A stretch of DNA of 64,000 nt from Porticoccus sp002341315 (GCF_047634355.1 NZ_JBLIAL010000002.1); one strand, 5' to 3'. Shown: positions 52,929-60,499, numbered from the stretch's first letter. A program made the numbers and translations. The notes: generated by a model not told the origin, from the letters alone.

Positions 52929-54320
52929 TCAGAGCGTTTCGTCTTTCAGGCCAATGGAAAATTTCTCCAGGTAGGCGTTGGGTTGCGTACCATCGAACGT
53001 GATGTCGTCGATAAACTCTGGTTGAGGTGGTTTGAAGCCGGATTCGCTGTCCAGGTCCGGAAAATCCTCCGCGGACATGAGTCCTTCGGCAATCAACGCC
53101 TTGGCAGCAGTGGCATAGATGCCGGGGAGATAGACTTTTCTGGCGGTCTCGAAATACCACTCATCGCTTTTGGGCTCGGCGATCTGTCCCCAGCGGCGCA
53201 TTTGGGTTAAATACCAGATGGCATCGGAGTAATAGGGGTAGGTGGCAAAATGACGGAAGAACACGTTGAAGTCGGGTATGTCGCGTTTATCACCTTTTTC
53301 GTATTCAAAGGTTCCCGTCATGCTATTGGCAATGACGTCATAATCCGCGCCGACGTATTCTGAACGGGAGAGAATTTCAACGGCTTCCGGGCGGTTAGCA
53401 TTGTTGTTTTCATCCAGCCACTTGGCGGCACGCAGCATGGCCTTGACCAGACGGGCAGTGGTGTTCGGGTACTTCTCGGTAAACTCCTTGGTCATGCCAA
53501 AAACTTTTTCCGGGTTGTTTTTCCAGATCTCGTAATCCGTGATGACTGGAACCCCGATACCCATGAACACTGCTTGCTGGTTCCATGGCTCACCGACGCA
53601 GTAGCCATGAATGGTGCCAGCCTCAAGAGTAGCGGGCATCTGAGGGGGAGGTGTGACAGACAACAGGGCTTCAGCGTTGATGTTGCCGCTAGTGTCACCC
53701 TTGTGTGGTGCATAGAAACCCGGATGAATGCCGCCAGCTGCCAGCCAGTAGCGCAACTCGTAGTTGTGCGTGGAGACCGGGAAAACCATACCCATTTTAA
53801 AGGGCGTGCCCTGCGCCCGCATTTGGTCGACGACAGGCTTCAGGTAATCGGCTTTGATCGGATGAACCGGTTTACCGGCAGCCATCGGCACGTGAGCTTT
53901 CATTTTTTCCCAGACAGCATTGGAAACGGTAATACCGTTTCCGTTGAGGTCCATACTGAACGGTGTAACGATGTGAGCCTTGGTGCCAAAACCAATGGTG
54001 GCCGCCAGGGGCTGACCGGCGAGCATGTGGGCGCCATCGAGTTTGCCGTCGATCACTCCATCCAATAGCACTTTCCAGTTAGCCTGTGCCTCGATGGTGA
54101 CGTAAAGCCCCTCATCCTCGAAATAACCGTTTTCGTAGGCGATGGCGATAGGTGCCATGTCCGTGAGCTTGATAAAGCCAAACTTGAGCTCGTCCTTTTC
54201 AGGTGGTCCCAGTTCAGCGTGTGCCCAGCTGGCCATGACCAAAAAGGACAGAGTCAACAGGATCCACTGTGAAACTTTCAATCTTTTCTGTACCGGGGAG
54301 TTTGGAAGATTGCTGTTCAT
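52929..54320 (-). CDS. nrtA: Nitrate ABC importer substrate-binding protein
   Basis: Periplasmic nitrate-binding protein of 463 residues of the NrtA/CmpA family. A signal peptide ends near residue 36 (VMASWAHAELG). Family segments are LKFGFIKLTDMAPIAIAYENGYF, GAHMLAGQPLAAT, FSMDLNGNGITVSN, and YCVGEPWNQQAVFMGIGVPV. There is no lipobox, so the protein should be free in the periplasm. It is the first gene of the nitrate operon and is preceded by an untranslated leader with an antiterminator/terminator. Confidence 0.93.
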   Translation of the reverse strand: MNSNLPNSPVQKRLKVSQWILLTLSFLVMASWAHAELGPPEKDELKFGFIKLTDMAPIAIAYENGYFEDEGLYVTIEAQANWKVLLDGVIDGKLDGAHMLAGQPLAATIGFGTKAHIVTPFSMDLNGNGITVSNAVWEKMKAHVPMAAGKPVHPIKADYLKPVVDQMRAQGTPFKMGMVFPVSTHNYELRYWLAAGGIHPGFYAPHKGDTSGNINAEALLSVTPPPQMPATLEAGTIHGYCVGEPWNQQAVFMGIGVPVITDYEIWKNNPEKVFGMTKEFTEKYPNTTARLVKAMLRAAKWLDENNNANRPEAVEILSRSEYVGADYDVIANSMTGTFEYEKGDKRDIPDFNVFFRHFATYPYYSDAIWYLTQMRRWGQIAEPKSDEWYFETARKVYLPGIYATAAKALIAEGLMSAEDFPDLDSESGFKPPQPEFIDDITFDGTQPNAYLEKFSIGLKDETL

Positions 54321-54355
54321 TTAACGGGTACCTCAACTGTGAATGTCACTTGCAT

Positions 54356-54394
54356 AAAAAAAGCCCACCTGCAGGTTTTATGTGCAGGGGGCTT
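54356..54394 (-). terminator. Intrinsic terminator in the nrtA leader
   Basis: On the minus strand AAGCCCCCTGCA pairs with TGCAGG-T-GGGCTT (one bulged base, 9-nt loop) and is followed by seven T. It lies 36-74 bp upstream of the nrtA start, so it would stop transcription before the operon. The base of its 5' arm (GCCC) is shared with the AATGAA hairpin, making the two structures mutually exclusive. Confidence 0.88.
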
Positions 54395-54402
54395 CATTGC
54401 CC
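54389..54402 (-). promoter_or_regulatory. ANTAR-type antiterminator hairpin (P2) of nrtA leader
   Basis: GGGC-AATGAA-GCCC, a 4-bp stem with a hexanucleotide loop having A at position 1 and G at position 4, the loop signature bound by ANTAR proteins such as NasT and EutV. The 3' arm overlaps the terminator 5' arm. An adjacent hairpin lies at 54403-54426 (8-bp stem, loop TGTCCAAT), in the position of the usual first hairpin, but its loop does not match A1/G4. Confidence 0.8.
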
Positions 54403-54459
54403 TTAATACCATTGGACAGGTATCAACCGGTGCGTTATTAATGTCTTATCAATAAGGTA

Positions 54460-54475
54460 TACAAGATGTATGCCA
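54460..54475 (-). promoter_or_regulatory. Sigma-54-like promoter candidate of the nitrate operon
   Basis: TGGCAT-N5-TTGTA, against the consensus TGGCAC-N5-TTGCA; the -24 GG is intact, the -12 GC reads GT. A transcript from here would begin just upstream of the two leader hairpins. A TGCACC half-site (54569-54574), resembling half an NtrC site, lies about 100 bp upstream, without a clear partner. Confidence 0.5.
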
Positions 54476-54592
54476 AATGAGAATTTTGGCAAAAACAGGG
54501 TGTTAGGGTGAGAGGTAGGGGAGCAGCCGGGCTGGTCGGCACAATTATGGGGCGCTCTTCAGTCAGACTGCACCAAGAGATGACTTTGGGAT

Positions 54593-55816
54593 CTAGTTAT
54601 CGCGATTTTTTTGCAGCGCCTGGGGGGATACCATCAGATCGCTACCCAATTTAATCTGATCGTTAAACCAATAGGGCTCAGCATGGGACCCTTCACTCTT
54701 GTGGTCCTGATCCGGTGTGGGGTAACCCAGCAACCGGGCAGCTTCGCGGTATAGATCCGTCCGGAAACACTGTTGCGTGATAGACACTATTTTGTCGCGA
54801 TCGAAAACCTTGCCCAGCAGCGGTTCACAGTGATGCAGAAGAAATTCTGCCTGGGAACGCCATGGAAAGCCGGCATTATAACTGGCAAATACGTGGAAAT
54901 TTGGGTGGTGCTCAGCCGCACAGCCGCGGTCATAGACCAGATTGCCGGTCAGTGATGGTCGCAAATAGTTGGTGGGCAGATCCAGGTAGTCCCGGCGAGT
55001 CAGCATTTGCACAGTGGCTTCACGGTTGCCCATGTCGGCCAGCCACTGACAGGCCTCCATCAATGCCAACCGCAACCGGAGGTGGGTGGCGGGATGGCGG
55101 GTATGCCATTCCTCCATAACACCCAATACCTTTTCCGGTGCATTGTTCCAGACGTGGAACCCCGTGGTAGCCAGTACACCGACACCATATTCCACCGCAA
55201 TACTGTTCCAGGGTTCACCGGCACAGAAACCGTCAATTACACCCTGAGCCAGGCTATCCACCATCTGTTCCGGTGGCAGTACGATAACCCTGACATCCCG
55301 ATCCGGATCAATGCCACCCGCCTCGAGGCACATACGAAGCAATTGTGTGTGTGTGGAGAAAGAGTGAACAGTAGCGAGGGTGATTGTCTGGTTGCTGGGC
55401 TGTTTATCCAGTACTTTTTTGAGCGCCCGGGCACTTGCCAGGGGTTGATTGGCCTGCAGGGGCGTATCCGACTGGTTGAGCATTTTCTCCCACAGCGGGC
55501 GGGACAGGGTAATCCCGTTACCGTTGAGCGATAACACCAGCCCGGTGACAATCGGCGCGCGTATCCCCGCGGCCCCCAGTGTTGTCACCAGCGGCATGGG
55601 TGCCAGCATCTGGCAGGCGTCGAAATTACCCGCGATCAGTTTATCGCGGATATTGGCCCATGAGACTTCTCTGCAAAGTGTCACATCCAGGCCGTATTTG
55701 GCAAAAAGCCCCAGCTCCTGGGCGATGATCAACGGCGCGCTGTCACTCAGTCGCATATAGCCGATATTAAGATTCTGCCGCTCGCCGGTTGGTAATTTAT
55801 GGGTAGTTGTCTGCAT
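54593..55816 (-). CDS. nasS: NasS-like nitrate sensor
   Basis: NrtA-family protein of 407 residues without a signal peptide, so cytoplasmic. It shares with NrtA the segments NIGYMRLSDSAPLIIAQELGLFAKYG, ACQMLAPMPLVTTLGAAG and LSLNGNGITLSRPLWEKM. In Azotobacter, Paracoccus and Pseudomonas, NasS binds NasT in the absence of nitrate and releases it when nitrate or nitrite binds. It starts 2 bp after the nasT stop, so both are made together, and it lies just upstream of the nrtA leader. Confidence 0.9.
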   Translation of the reverse strand: MQTTTHKLPTGERQNLNIGYMRLSDSAPLIIAQELGLFAKYGLDVTLCREVSWANIRDKLIAGNFDACQMLAPMPLVTTLGAAGIRAPIVTGLVLSLNGNGITLSRPLWEKMLNQSDTPLQANQPLASARALKKVLDKQPSNQTITLATVHSFSTHTQLLRMCLEAGGIDPDRDVRVIVLPPEQMVDSLAQGVIDGFCAGEPWNSIAVEYGVGVLATTGFHVWNNAPEKVLGVMEEWHTRHPATHLRLRLALMEACQWLADMGNREATVQMLTRRDYLDLPTNYLRPSLTGNLVYDRGCAAEHHPNFHVFASYNAGFPWRSQAEFLLHHCEPLLGKVFDRDKIVSITQQCFRTDLYREAARLLGYPTPDQDHKSEGSHAEPYWFNDQIKLGSDLMVSPQALQKNRDN

Positions 55817-55818
55817 GA

Positions 55819-56430
55819 TTATCTCGCGCTGCCACTGGGCTTTCCCAGAATATTAATCACTGACCGAGCCGCCTCGGGCAAACTCTGGTTGGTGTCCATC
55901 GAGAGTGTCCGCAAGGTTTTATGTGCCTTGTCCTCGCTGATGCCGCGTTGATCCATCAAAAGTTGCTTCGCCTCTTCTATCACAGACTGGCTGGCAAGCT
56001 TGGTGCGTGCGTCATCCAGGGCCCTGCGCAGCGACTGGTAGGACTTGAACTGGGCAATGGCCAGATCAATAACCGGTTTGACGCGGTCCGGGTTCAGTTC
56101 ATCCATCAGGTAGGCGGTCACCCCGGCGTCCACGGCCTGTTCGATAAAAGCGGGATCTTCTTCATGGGAAAACATGACCACCGGTCGTGGGTTGTGGTGG
56201 TTGACCACCGAGAGACTCTCCAGCACATCGCGACCGGGCGACTGAATATCGATTAATACCAGGTCTGGTTGATGCTGTTCAATCTGGAACAGCAATCCGG
56301 TCGCCGATGGCAACCGCGAAATGACTTCAAAACCCGAATCACGGAGTTTTTCTTCGACACTGGCGGATCGTTCGACATGATCATCGACCAGCATGATGCG
56401 GATGGGGTCCCTGGCTGAAGGTGGTGTCAT
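55819..56430 (-). CDS. nasT: NasT-like ANTAR antitermination regulator
   Basis: Response-regulator-type RNA-binding protein of 203 residues. An N-terminal receiver-like domain (IMLVDDHVERSASVEEKL, with Asp61 in LVLIDIQSPG as the possible phosphorylation position) is followed by an ANTAR domain (about 135-195, IEEAKQLLMDQRGISEDKAHKTLR-type helices). In nitrate, NasT freed from NasS binds hexaloop hairpins in nas leaders and prevents terminator formation. It is paired with nasS and flanked by two leaders of the expected kind. Confidence 0.92.
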   Translation of the reverse strand: MTPPSARDPIRIMLVDDHVERSASVEEKLRDSGFEVISRLPSATGLLFQIEQHQPDLVLIDIQSPGRDVLESLSVVNHHNPRPVVMFSHEEDPAFIEQAVDAGVTAYLMDELNPDRVKPVIDLAIAQFKSYQSLRRALDDARTKLASQSVIEEAKQLLMDQRGISEDKAHKTLRTLSMDTNQSLPEAARSVINILGKPSGSAR

Positions 56431-56478
56431 GGTGCTCTATTTGAAGTAATTCGTTGGAAGGATAGATTTAAAAGTGCG

Positions 56479-56516
56479 AAAAAAAACAGTGGCAGGAGAA
56501 TCATAGCCCGCCACTG
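56479..56516 (-). terminator. Intrinsic terminator after the porin gene
   Basis: CAGTGGC and GCCACTG (56510-56516 and 56487-56493 on the plus strand) form a 7-bp stem followed by eight T on the minus strand. It separates the porin from nasT. I see no AxxGxx hairpin competing with it, so it looks like an ordinary terminator; nasTS should then have its own promoter in 56431-56478 or rely on read-through. Confidence 0.75.
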
Positions 56517-56530
56517 ATAGAGATGCCACG

Positions 56531-56551
56531 GTTCTGATCCGGGATCAGAAC
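56531..56551. repeat. Palindrome spanning the porin stop codon
   Basis: GTTCTGATCC and GGATCAGAAC are perfect complements around one central base. The porin TGA stop lies in one arm. It precedes the terminator at 56479-56516 and may protect the 3' end of the porin message. Confidence 0.5.
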
Positions 56552-57753
56552 TTCACATTGACTGAAAACCAGATCTTGTCAGTGTCCTGAGAGAACTCAT
56601 CGGCGTCATATTTGGCGTACTTCAGCTCGACGCCGACGTATTTGTTGATCGGGTAGCTTGCTACGGCATTATATTCCTCGCCATAGTCGGCGCTGCCCTC
56701 GTCGGCGGAATAATCGTGGTAGAAAAAGGCCAGATTGGTTTTGCCAATGCTGCCGGTCATTTTGAAGTAAATGTCCTCGATACCATCGGCGGGTGTGACC
56801 AGAAACTGATCTGCCCATCCCTGAAACTTGTGCAGGGTGGCGAGAGGCGTGCCGAACGCTTTCATCCCGTCATCACTGCCCAGTAATTCATAACCGATGC
56901 CGACTCCGACACCTTTGATTTTTGTACCGATTTCGGCCATGTAGTAGTCGGCGTCGTAATCAATTGGCCCATCGGCATAATCGGTCTGGCTGGCGGCGCT
57001 GGCTGCCAGGGTGACAGGGCCTACGGCACCACTGTACTCAATACCATAGGTCTGCGATGAATTGGCCGCTGCATTGTCGAAATCCAGCAGATAGGCAAAG
57101 GCGGCGAGCTTGTGACCTTCAATTGGCGAAAATGACAGGTAGAGCGCATGAGAGTCAGAGTCGTAGCGACGCGGTTGTGCGCCACCCGTATCGGGTCCGA
57201 AAATCCGGTTTACATCCCAGATATAGCTGTAATCCAGTGTGACTGGCCCGATGGGCAATTGCACCCGTACTGAGTCATAGGTCTGTTCGTTCTGCCGCCA
57301 GCCCACACCGCCGACAAACCGCTGGCCGGAATGGAGAATGCGCTGGCGACCGGCTGTACCGGTAAAGCCATCCTGTTGATACTTGAGATAGACCTGATTG
57401 ATATCGGTACCATCCGGGTCGGCAACGATGGGGTATTCACCGACTTTCCCGTTGGAGGGTGTCGCGTAGTTTTCACCGCCAATATGGCTTACGTCATCGA
57501 CTTCCAGTAAGCCTGAAAAGCCTTGATAGCTGGCCGAAGTCCAGGTTATGCGGGACTTGAGTGTGGATGCATTGGCATTCTTCTCGGCATTTTCATCATC
57601 CACATGCTCAAATCGATAACGAAAAGTAAAACTGGTATCACTCTTGGTGAATATTTCTGAAAAACTGGCGGCCTCTTCGGCACTCACCATCAGAAAAGGG
57701 TGGAGGCCAAACAGTAATGCAAAAGCTGAAAGTCGAAAAGATCTCGGTTTCAT
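56545..57753 (-). CDS. Outer-membrane porin (alginate-export-like), predicted nitrate regulon
   Basis: Outer-membrane beta-barrel of 402 residues: signal peptide (about 1-25, ending VSAEEA), alternating strands throughout, and a C-terminal aromatic Phe (FSVNVKF) as needed for BAM insertion. FTFRYRFEHVDDENAEKNANASTLKSR-type start and SYIWDVNRIFGPD resemble the alginate-export/AlgE-like porin family, but no alginate gene is nearby. Its leader carries the same hairpin-terminator unit as nrtA and it adjoins nasT, so I infer a diffusion channel for nitrate or nitrite. GAGGAA precedes the ATG. Confidence 0.8.
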   Translation of the reverse strand: MKPRSFRLSAFALLFGLHPFLMVSAEEAASFSEIFTKSDTSFTFRYRFEHVDDENAEKNANASTLKSRITWTSASYQGFSGLLEVDDVSHIGGENYATPSNGKVGEYPIVADPDGTDINQVYLKYQQDGFTGTAGRQRILHSGQRFVGGVGWRQNEQTYDSVRVQLPIGPVTLDYSYIWDVNRIFGPDTGGAQPRRYDSDSHALYLSFSPIEGHKLAAFAYLLDFDNAAANSSQTYGIEYSGAVGPVTLAASAASQTDYADGPIDYDADYYMAEIGTKIKGVGVGIGYELLGSDDGMKAFGTPLATLHKFQGWADQFLVTPADGIEDIYFKMTGSIGKTNLAFFYHDYSADEGSADYGEEYNAVASYPINKYVGVELKYAKYDADEFSQDTDKIWFSVNVKF

Positions 57754-57790
57754 ATGAAATTCCTCGAGTTTGTTTTCCCCAAAACAAAAA

Positions 57791-57827
57791 TAAAAAAGCC
57801 CGTACGCAGGATGGTGCGCACGGGCTT
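57791..57827 (-). terminator. Intrinsic terminator in the porin leader
   Basis: AAGCCCGTGCGCA pairs with TGCGTACGGGCTT (13 bp with one G-T pair, loop CCATCC) followed by six T on the minus strand. It ends 38 bp before the porin start. Its 5' arm base (AAGCCC) overlaps the AATGAA hairpin exactly as in the nrtA leader. Confidence 0.88.
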
Positions 57828-57835
57828 CATTACCC
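57822..57835 (-). promoter_or_regulatory. ANTAR-type antiterminator hairpin of the porin leader
   Basis: GGGT-AATGAA-GCCC, differing from the nrtA hairpin at one base (a G-U pair replaces G-C), so the loop AATGAA and the pairing are kept. It shares sequence with the porin leader terminator. No second A1/G4 hexaloop hairpin is evident upstream. Confidence 0.8.
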
Positions 57836-57861
57836 AGTAGGATGTAGTGTCAAAAAGTTAT

Positions 57862-57878
57862 AAGCATAACCCGTGCCA
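57862..57878 (-). promoter_or_regulatory. Sigma-54-like promoter of the porin gene
   Basis: TGGCAC-N5-ATGCTT is a very good match to TGGCAC-N5-TTGCW, with both invariant GG and GC at correct spacing. Initiation about 11-12 nt beyond the GC would fall near 57853, leaving only about 18 nt before the AATGAA hairpin. Nitrogen-limitation control by NtrC is inferred; no full NtrC dyad was found. Confidence 0.65.
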
Positions 57879-58110
57879 TAATCGAATAATCGCTGTTTCA
57901 GTTGTTATGGGTGGTCTGTAGGGCGTCGGGCGGGGCGTTTTTGTTTGAATTTGGTGCGATAAAGCAGCGAGTGCGGAGTAATTTGGGGCAAGAATTGGCC
58001 TCTGCTCATTGGCGTTTGCCTGATAGCAACAGCGGAGAATTTGGCGGGATGAAACATGTACCCATGTATGCCATGGGTGAGGCATGGCCGAGTTAACAAT
58101 GATGGGCAAT
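57879..58110. other. Gene-free stretch upstream of the porin promoter
   Basis: About 230 bp between the porin promoter and the terminator of the EF-hand gene. It has an ACCCAT/ATGGGT dyad near 58059-58077 and no convincing coding frame. It is expected to hold activator sites for the sigma-54-like promoter, but I found no full consensus. Confidence 0.4.
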
Positions 58111-58144
58111 AAAACAACCCCGGCTATCGGATAACCGGGGTTGT
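58111..58144 (-). terminator. Intrinsic terminator after the EF-hand gene
   Basis: ACAACCCCGG and CCGGGGTTGT form a perfect 10-bp stem with an 11-nt loop, followed by TTTTATT on the minus strand, 16 bp after the EF-hand gene stop. It insulates the porin promoter region from upstream transcription. Confidence 0.85.
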
Positions 58145-58159
58145 CGGGCACTGGCAATC

Positions 58160-58489
58160 CTATTTATCGGTTTTGTTGCAATGCAGGCGACGTTTTTCCT
58201 TCCATTCTGCTTTCATTCGCTGTTTTGCCTCCATGGCCTCGGTTTTGCTTACCAAGCCGTTGCCATCCGCGTCCATCGCGTTGAAGTGGGCCATGCGTTT
58301 TTCCATTTTTTTCCGGAGGCCCGCTTCATACTCTACTCTTGATATATTGCCGTCCTGGTCAGTATCCATATTTTGAAACATGGAGCCGGAATAATTTTTT
58401 CTATCGCCGGACTGGTCGGGCTTTGTGGTTGGTTCGGCAAAACTGGATGTGGCGAAAGCAATGCCCGCCAGTAACAGTAGTAGTCGCAT
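58160..58489 (-). CDS. Exported EF-hand protein
   Basis: Small secreted or periplasmic protein of 109 residues. A signal peptide (about 1-18, LLLLLAGIAFATSSFA) is followed by two EF-hand calcium loops: D42-E53 (DTDQDGNISRVE) and D73-E84 (DADGNGLVSKTE), both with canonical ligand spacing. The C-terminal tail is basic (KAEWKEKRRLHCNKTDK). GAGGAAA precedes the ATG. It should bind calcium; no partner or function is known. Confidence 0.82.
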   Translation of the reverse strand: MRLLLLLAGIAFATSSFAEPTTKPDQSGDRKNYSGSMFQNMDTDQDGNISRVEYEAGLRKKMEKRMAHFNAMDADGNGLVSKTEAMEAKQRMKAEWKEKRRLHCNKTDK

Positions 58490-58603
58490 GGTATTTCCTC
58501 ATTGGTGATTAAAGACGTGATCCTTTTAACGCCAGAATGGGGATTCGGTTGACCTGCGACTGTATAAATTTTGAAAAAGGGTTTCGTCGATACAACGGTA
58601 TGC

Positions 58604-60499
58604 TCACCGGGAAGTATTCTTTGCATCCTGCCGGTCGAGAATATGCTCAACCTCGTCCATCAATCGGGTCATTCGTTGAATCATGGGGCGATACGCGACT
58701 GGATCAGTCAGATCTACCCCCGAGTCTCTGAGTAACTTGTAGGGGTAGTCAGACCCACCTGCCTGGAGGATGTCGAGGTACTGTTTCTGTGCTTCTTCGC
58801 CACCGGTTGTAATGCGATCTACCAGGTTGTAGGCGGCAACCATGGAGGTCGCATACTGGTATACCGAAAAGTTGCGGTAGAAGTGTGGAATGGAGGCCCA
58901 CTCCGCGGTATAGGGTTCATCAACTTGCATGATACCCATGCTGTGGCCTGCATGACGTTTCTGAATAGTCCCATACAACGTATTCAATTTATCGCCCGAC
59001 AGATTGCCGCCGCTCTCAACCTGCTCATGGATAGCCAGTTCGAATTCCGCGAACTGGGCCTGTCGAAAAAAAGCACTTCGCAAAAGATTCAGTTCGCGAA
59101 CCAGATAAAACAATTGTTCTTCGTCGCTCGATGCATTGTCGCGCAGATAATCAAAAAGCAGTAATTCATTAACTGTCGATGGGATTTCTGAAATAAAACC
59201 GGAATAAGCGGATTTGCTGAAGGGTTGATGAGTGTTGGCCATCTGGGAGTGTATGGCGTGCCCCCATTCGTGCGCATAAGTGTTGACAGAGTCAAAGGTA
59301 CCCTCAAAATTCAACATCAGGAAAGGGTGGACATCATAGGCGGCACCCATCACATAAGCTCCCTTGCGCTTGTCTGGTGCGGGATAGGCATGTAGCCAGT
59401 GTTGTGTCAGCGCCTTCCTGAACGCTTCACCATAATTCCTGCCCAGGGGCGTGAGCGCGGCCTGTGTCAGGGTGGCGGCCTCCTCCAGTGTAAATTCTCG
59501 GGGCAGAGTGGCCACGGGTGTGTATAGGTCGTAGTAACGGGATTCCCCGAGGTCGAGTATTTGTTGACGCAGCCCAAGCAGGCGATGGAGGGATGTGAGG
59601 TGCTCATTGGCGGTCGACAACAGTGTCCGGTAAACCGCTTCAGGAACGTTGTCTTGCGACAGGGCGCGATCCAGCGACGAGTCGAAACCCCGCACCCGGG
59701 CTATCATTGCCTCTTTTTTTACCTGTCCCTCCAGGGTGATGGCAAGGCTCTGACGAAAATGCTGGTAGGTTCCCCAGAAGCTCTCAAATACCCGTTTTCT
59801 GTCGTTGCGGTTTGCCGATGCCCGGTGGACCTCATAGGCCATCGGGTCGAGAGTAACTGTTGTACCATTCGACAGGGTGATTTCCGGCCAGGGAATGTCG
59901 TTGCTGACCAGCACACTGTAGGTGCTAGAGGTGGATTGCAGCGCGTCTGAGGCCGCTCTGAGGATGTGTTCCCCCTCTTCACTGAGAACATGTTCAGATT
60001 GACGCAGGGTATTGCGGATAAAAAAGTCGTGCTCTTCAAGCCGCGTGCTTTCATTGAGGTAGTGGTTAAGGGTTGTTTCTCCGATATGGCTGAGTTCCTG
60101 CTTTACAAAGTGTGTGGCTTCTGTGAACTCGAGAAGCAACTCCTGGGCAACCGTTGCCCGTTCCTGATACTGGCTATTGCCCTGGTTGGTGTCTTTGTTA
60201 AGAAAGCCATAAACGTAGAGCCTGAGCAGAGCTTTGTAGGTGTCGTTAACCCGGTTCAGGCAGTCTGCCAACACGCTTGCGCTGTTATCGAGAATACCTT
60301 CGCACTCACCAATGGTGCTGATTTGTGCGCTGGCATTATCCCGTGCGTCATCCCAGCTGGCGATATCCGGATACAGGTCAGAGAGATCCCAGACAGAAGC
60401 AGTGGGTTCCGGCTGGGATAGCGGCAGGGGTTCATCGGTTGATTCAGCCGGTGTCTGGATTGCAATCGCGAGCAGACAAAGACCGAGGTATCGTTTCAT
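58604..60499 (-). CDS. Exported M3-family oligoendopeptidase (PepF-like)
   Basis: Zinc metallopeptidase of 631 residues. An N-terminal signal peptide (about 1-19) precedes the long helical M3B region; the zinc-binding HEWGH (H410, E411, H414) lies in VNTYAHEWGHAIHSQMA, and the third ligand is probably in SEIPSTVNELLLFD. PepF enzymes are usually cytoplasmic peptide-degrading enzymes; this one looks exported. Its start overlaps the xseA stop by 4 bp (ATGA). Confidence 0.9.
   Translation of the reverse strand: MKRYLGLCLLAIAIQTPAESTDEPLPLSQPEPTASVWDLSDLYPDIASWDDARDNASAQISTIGECEGILDNSASVLADCLNRVNDTYKALLRLYVYGFLNKDTNQGNSQYQERATVAQELLLEFTEATHFVKQELSHIGETTLNHYLNESTRLEEHDFFIRNTLRQSEHVLSEEGEHILRAASDALQSTSSTYSVLVSNDIPWPEITLSNGTTVTLDPMAYEVHRASANRNDRKRVFESFWGTYQHFRQSLAITLEGQVKKEAMIARVRGFDSSLDRALSQDNVPEAVYRTLLSTANEHLTSLHRLLGLRQQILDLGESRYYDLYTPVATLPREFTLEEAATLTQAALTPLGRNYGEAFRKALTQHWLHAYPAPDKRKGAYVMGAAYDVHPFLMLNFEGTFDSVNTYAHEWGHAIHSQMANTHQPFSKSAYSGFISEIPSTVNELLLFDYLRDNASSDEEQLFYLVRELNLLRSAFFRQAQFAEFELAIHEQVESGGNLSGDKLNTLYGTIQKRHAGHSMGIMQVDEPYTAEWASIPHFYRNFSVYQYATSMVAAYNLVDRITTGGEEAQKQYLDILQAGGSDYPYKLLRDSGVDLTDPVAYRPMIQRMTRLMDEVEHILDRQDAKNTSR

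Noticed and set aside
56431..56551. A third NasT-type leader in front of nasT
   Set aside because: There is a terminator and a palindrome, but no hairpin with an A1/G4 hexaloop overlapping the terminator arm; it fits a plain terminator of the porin gene.
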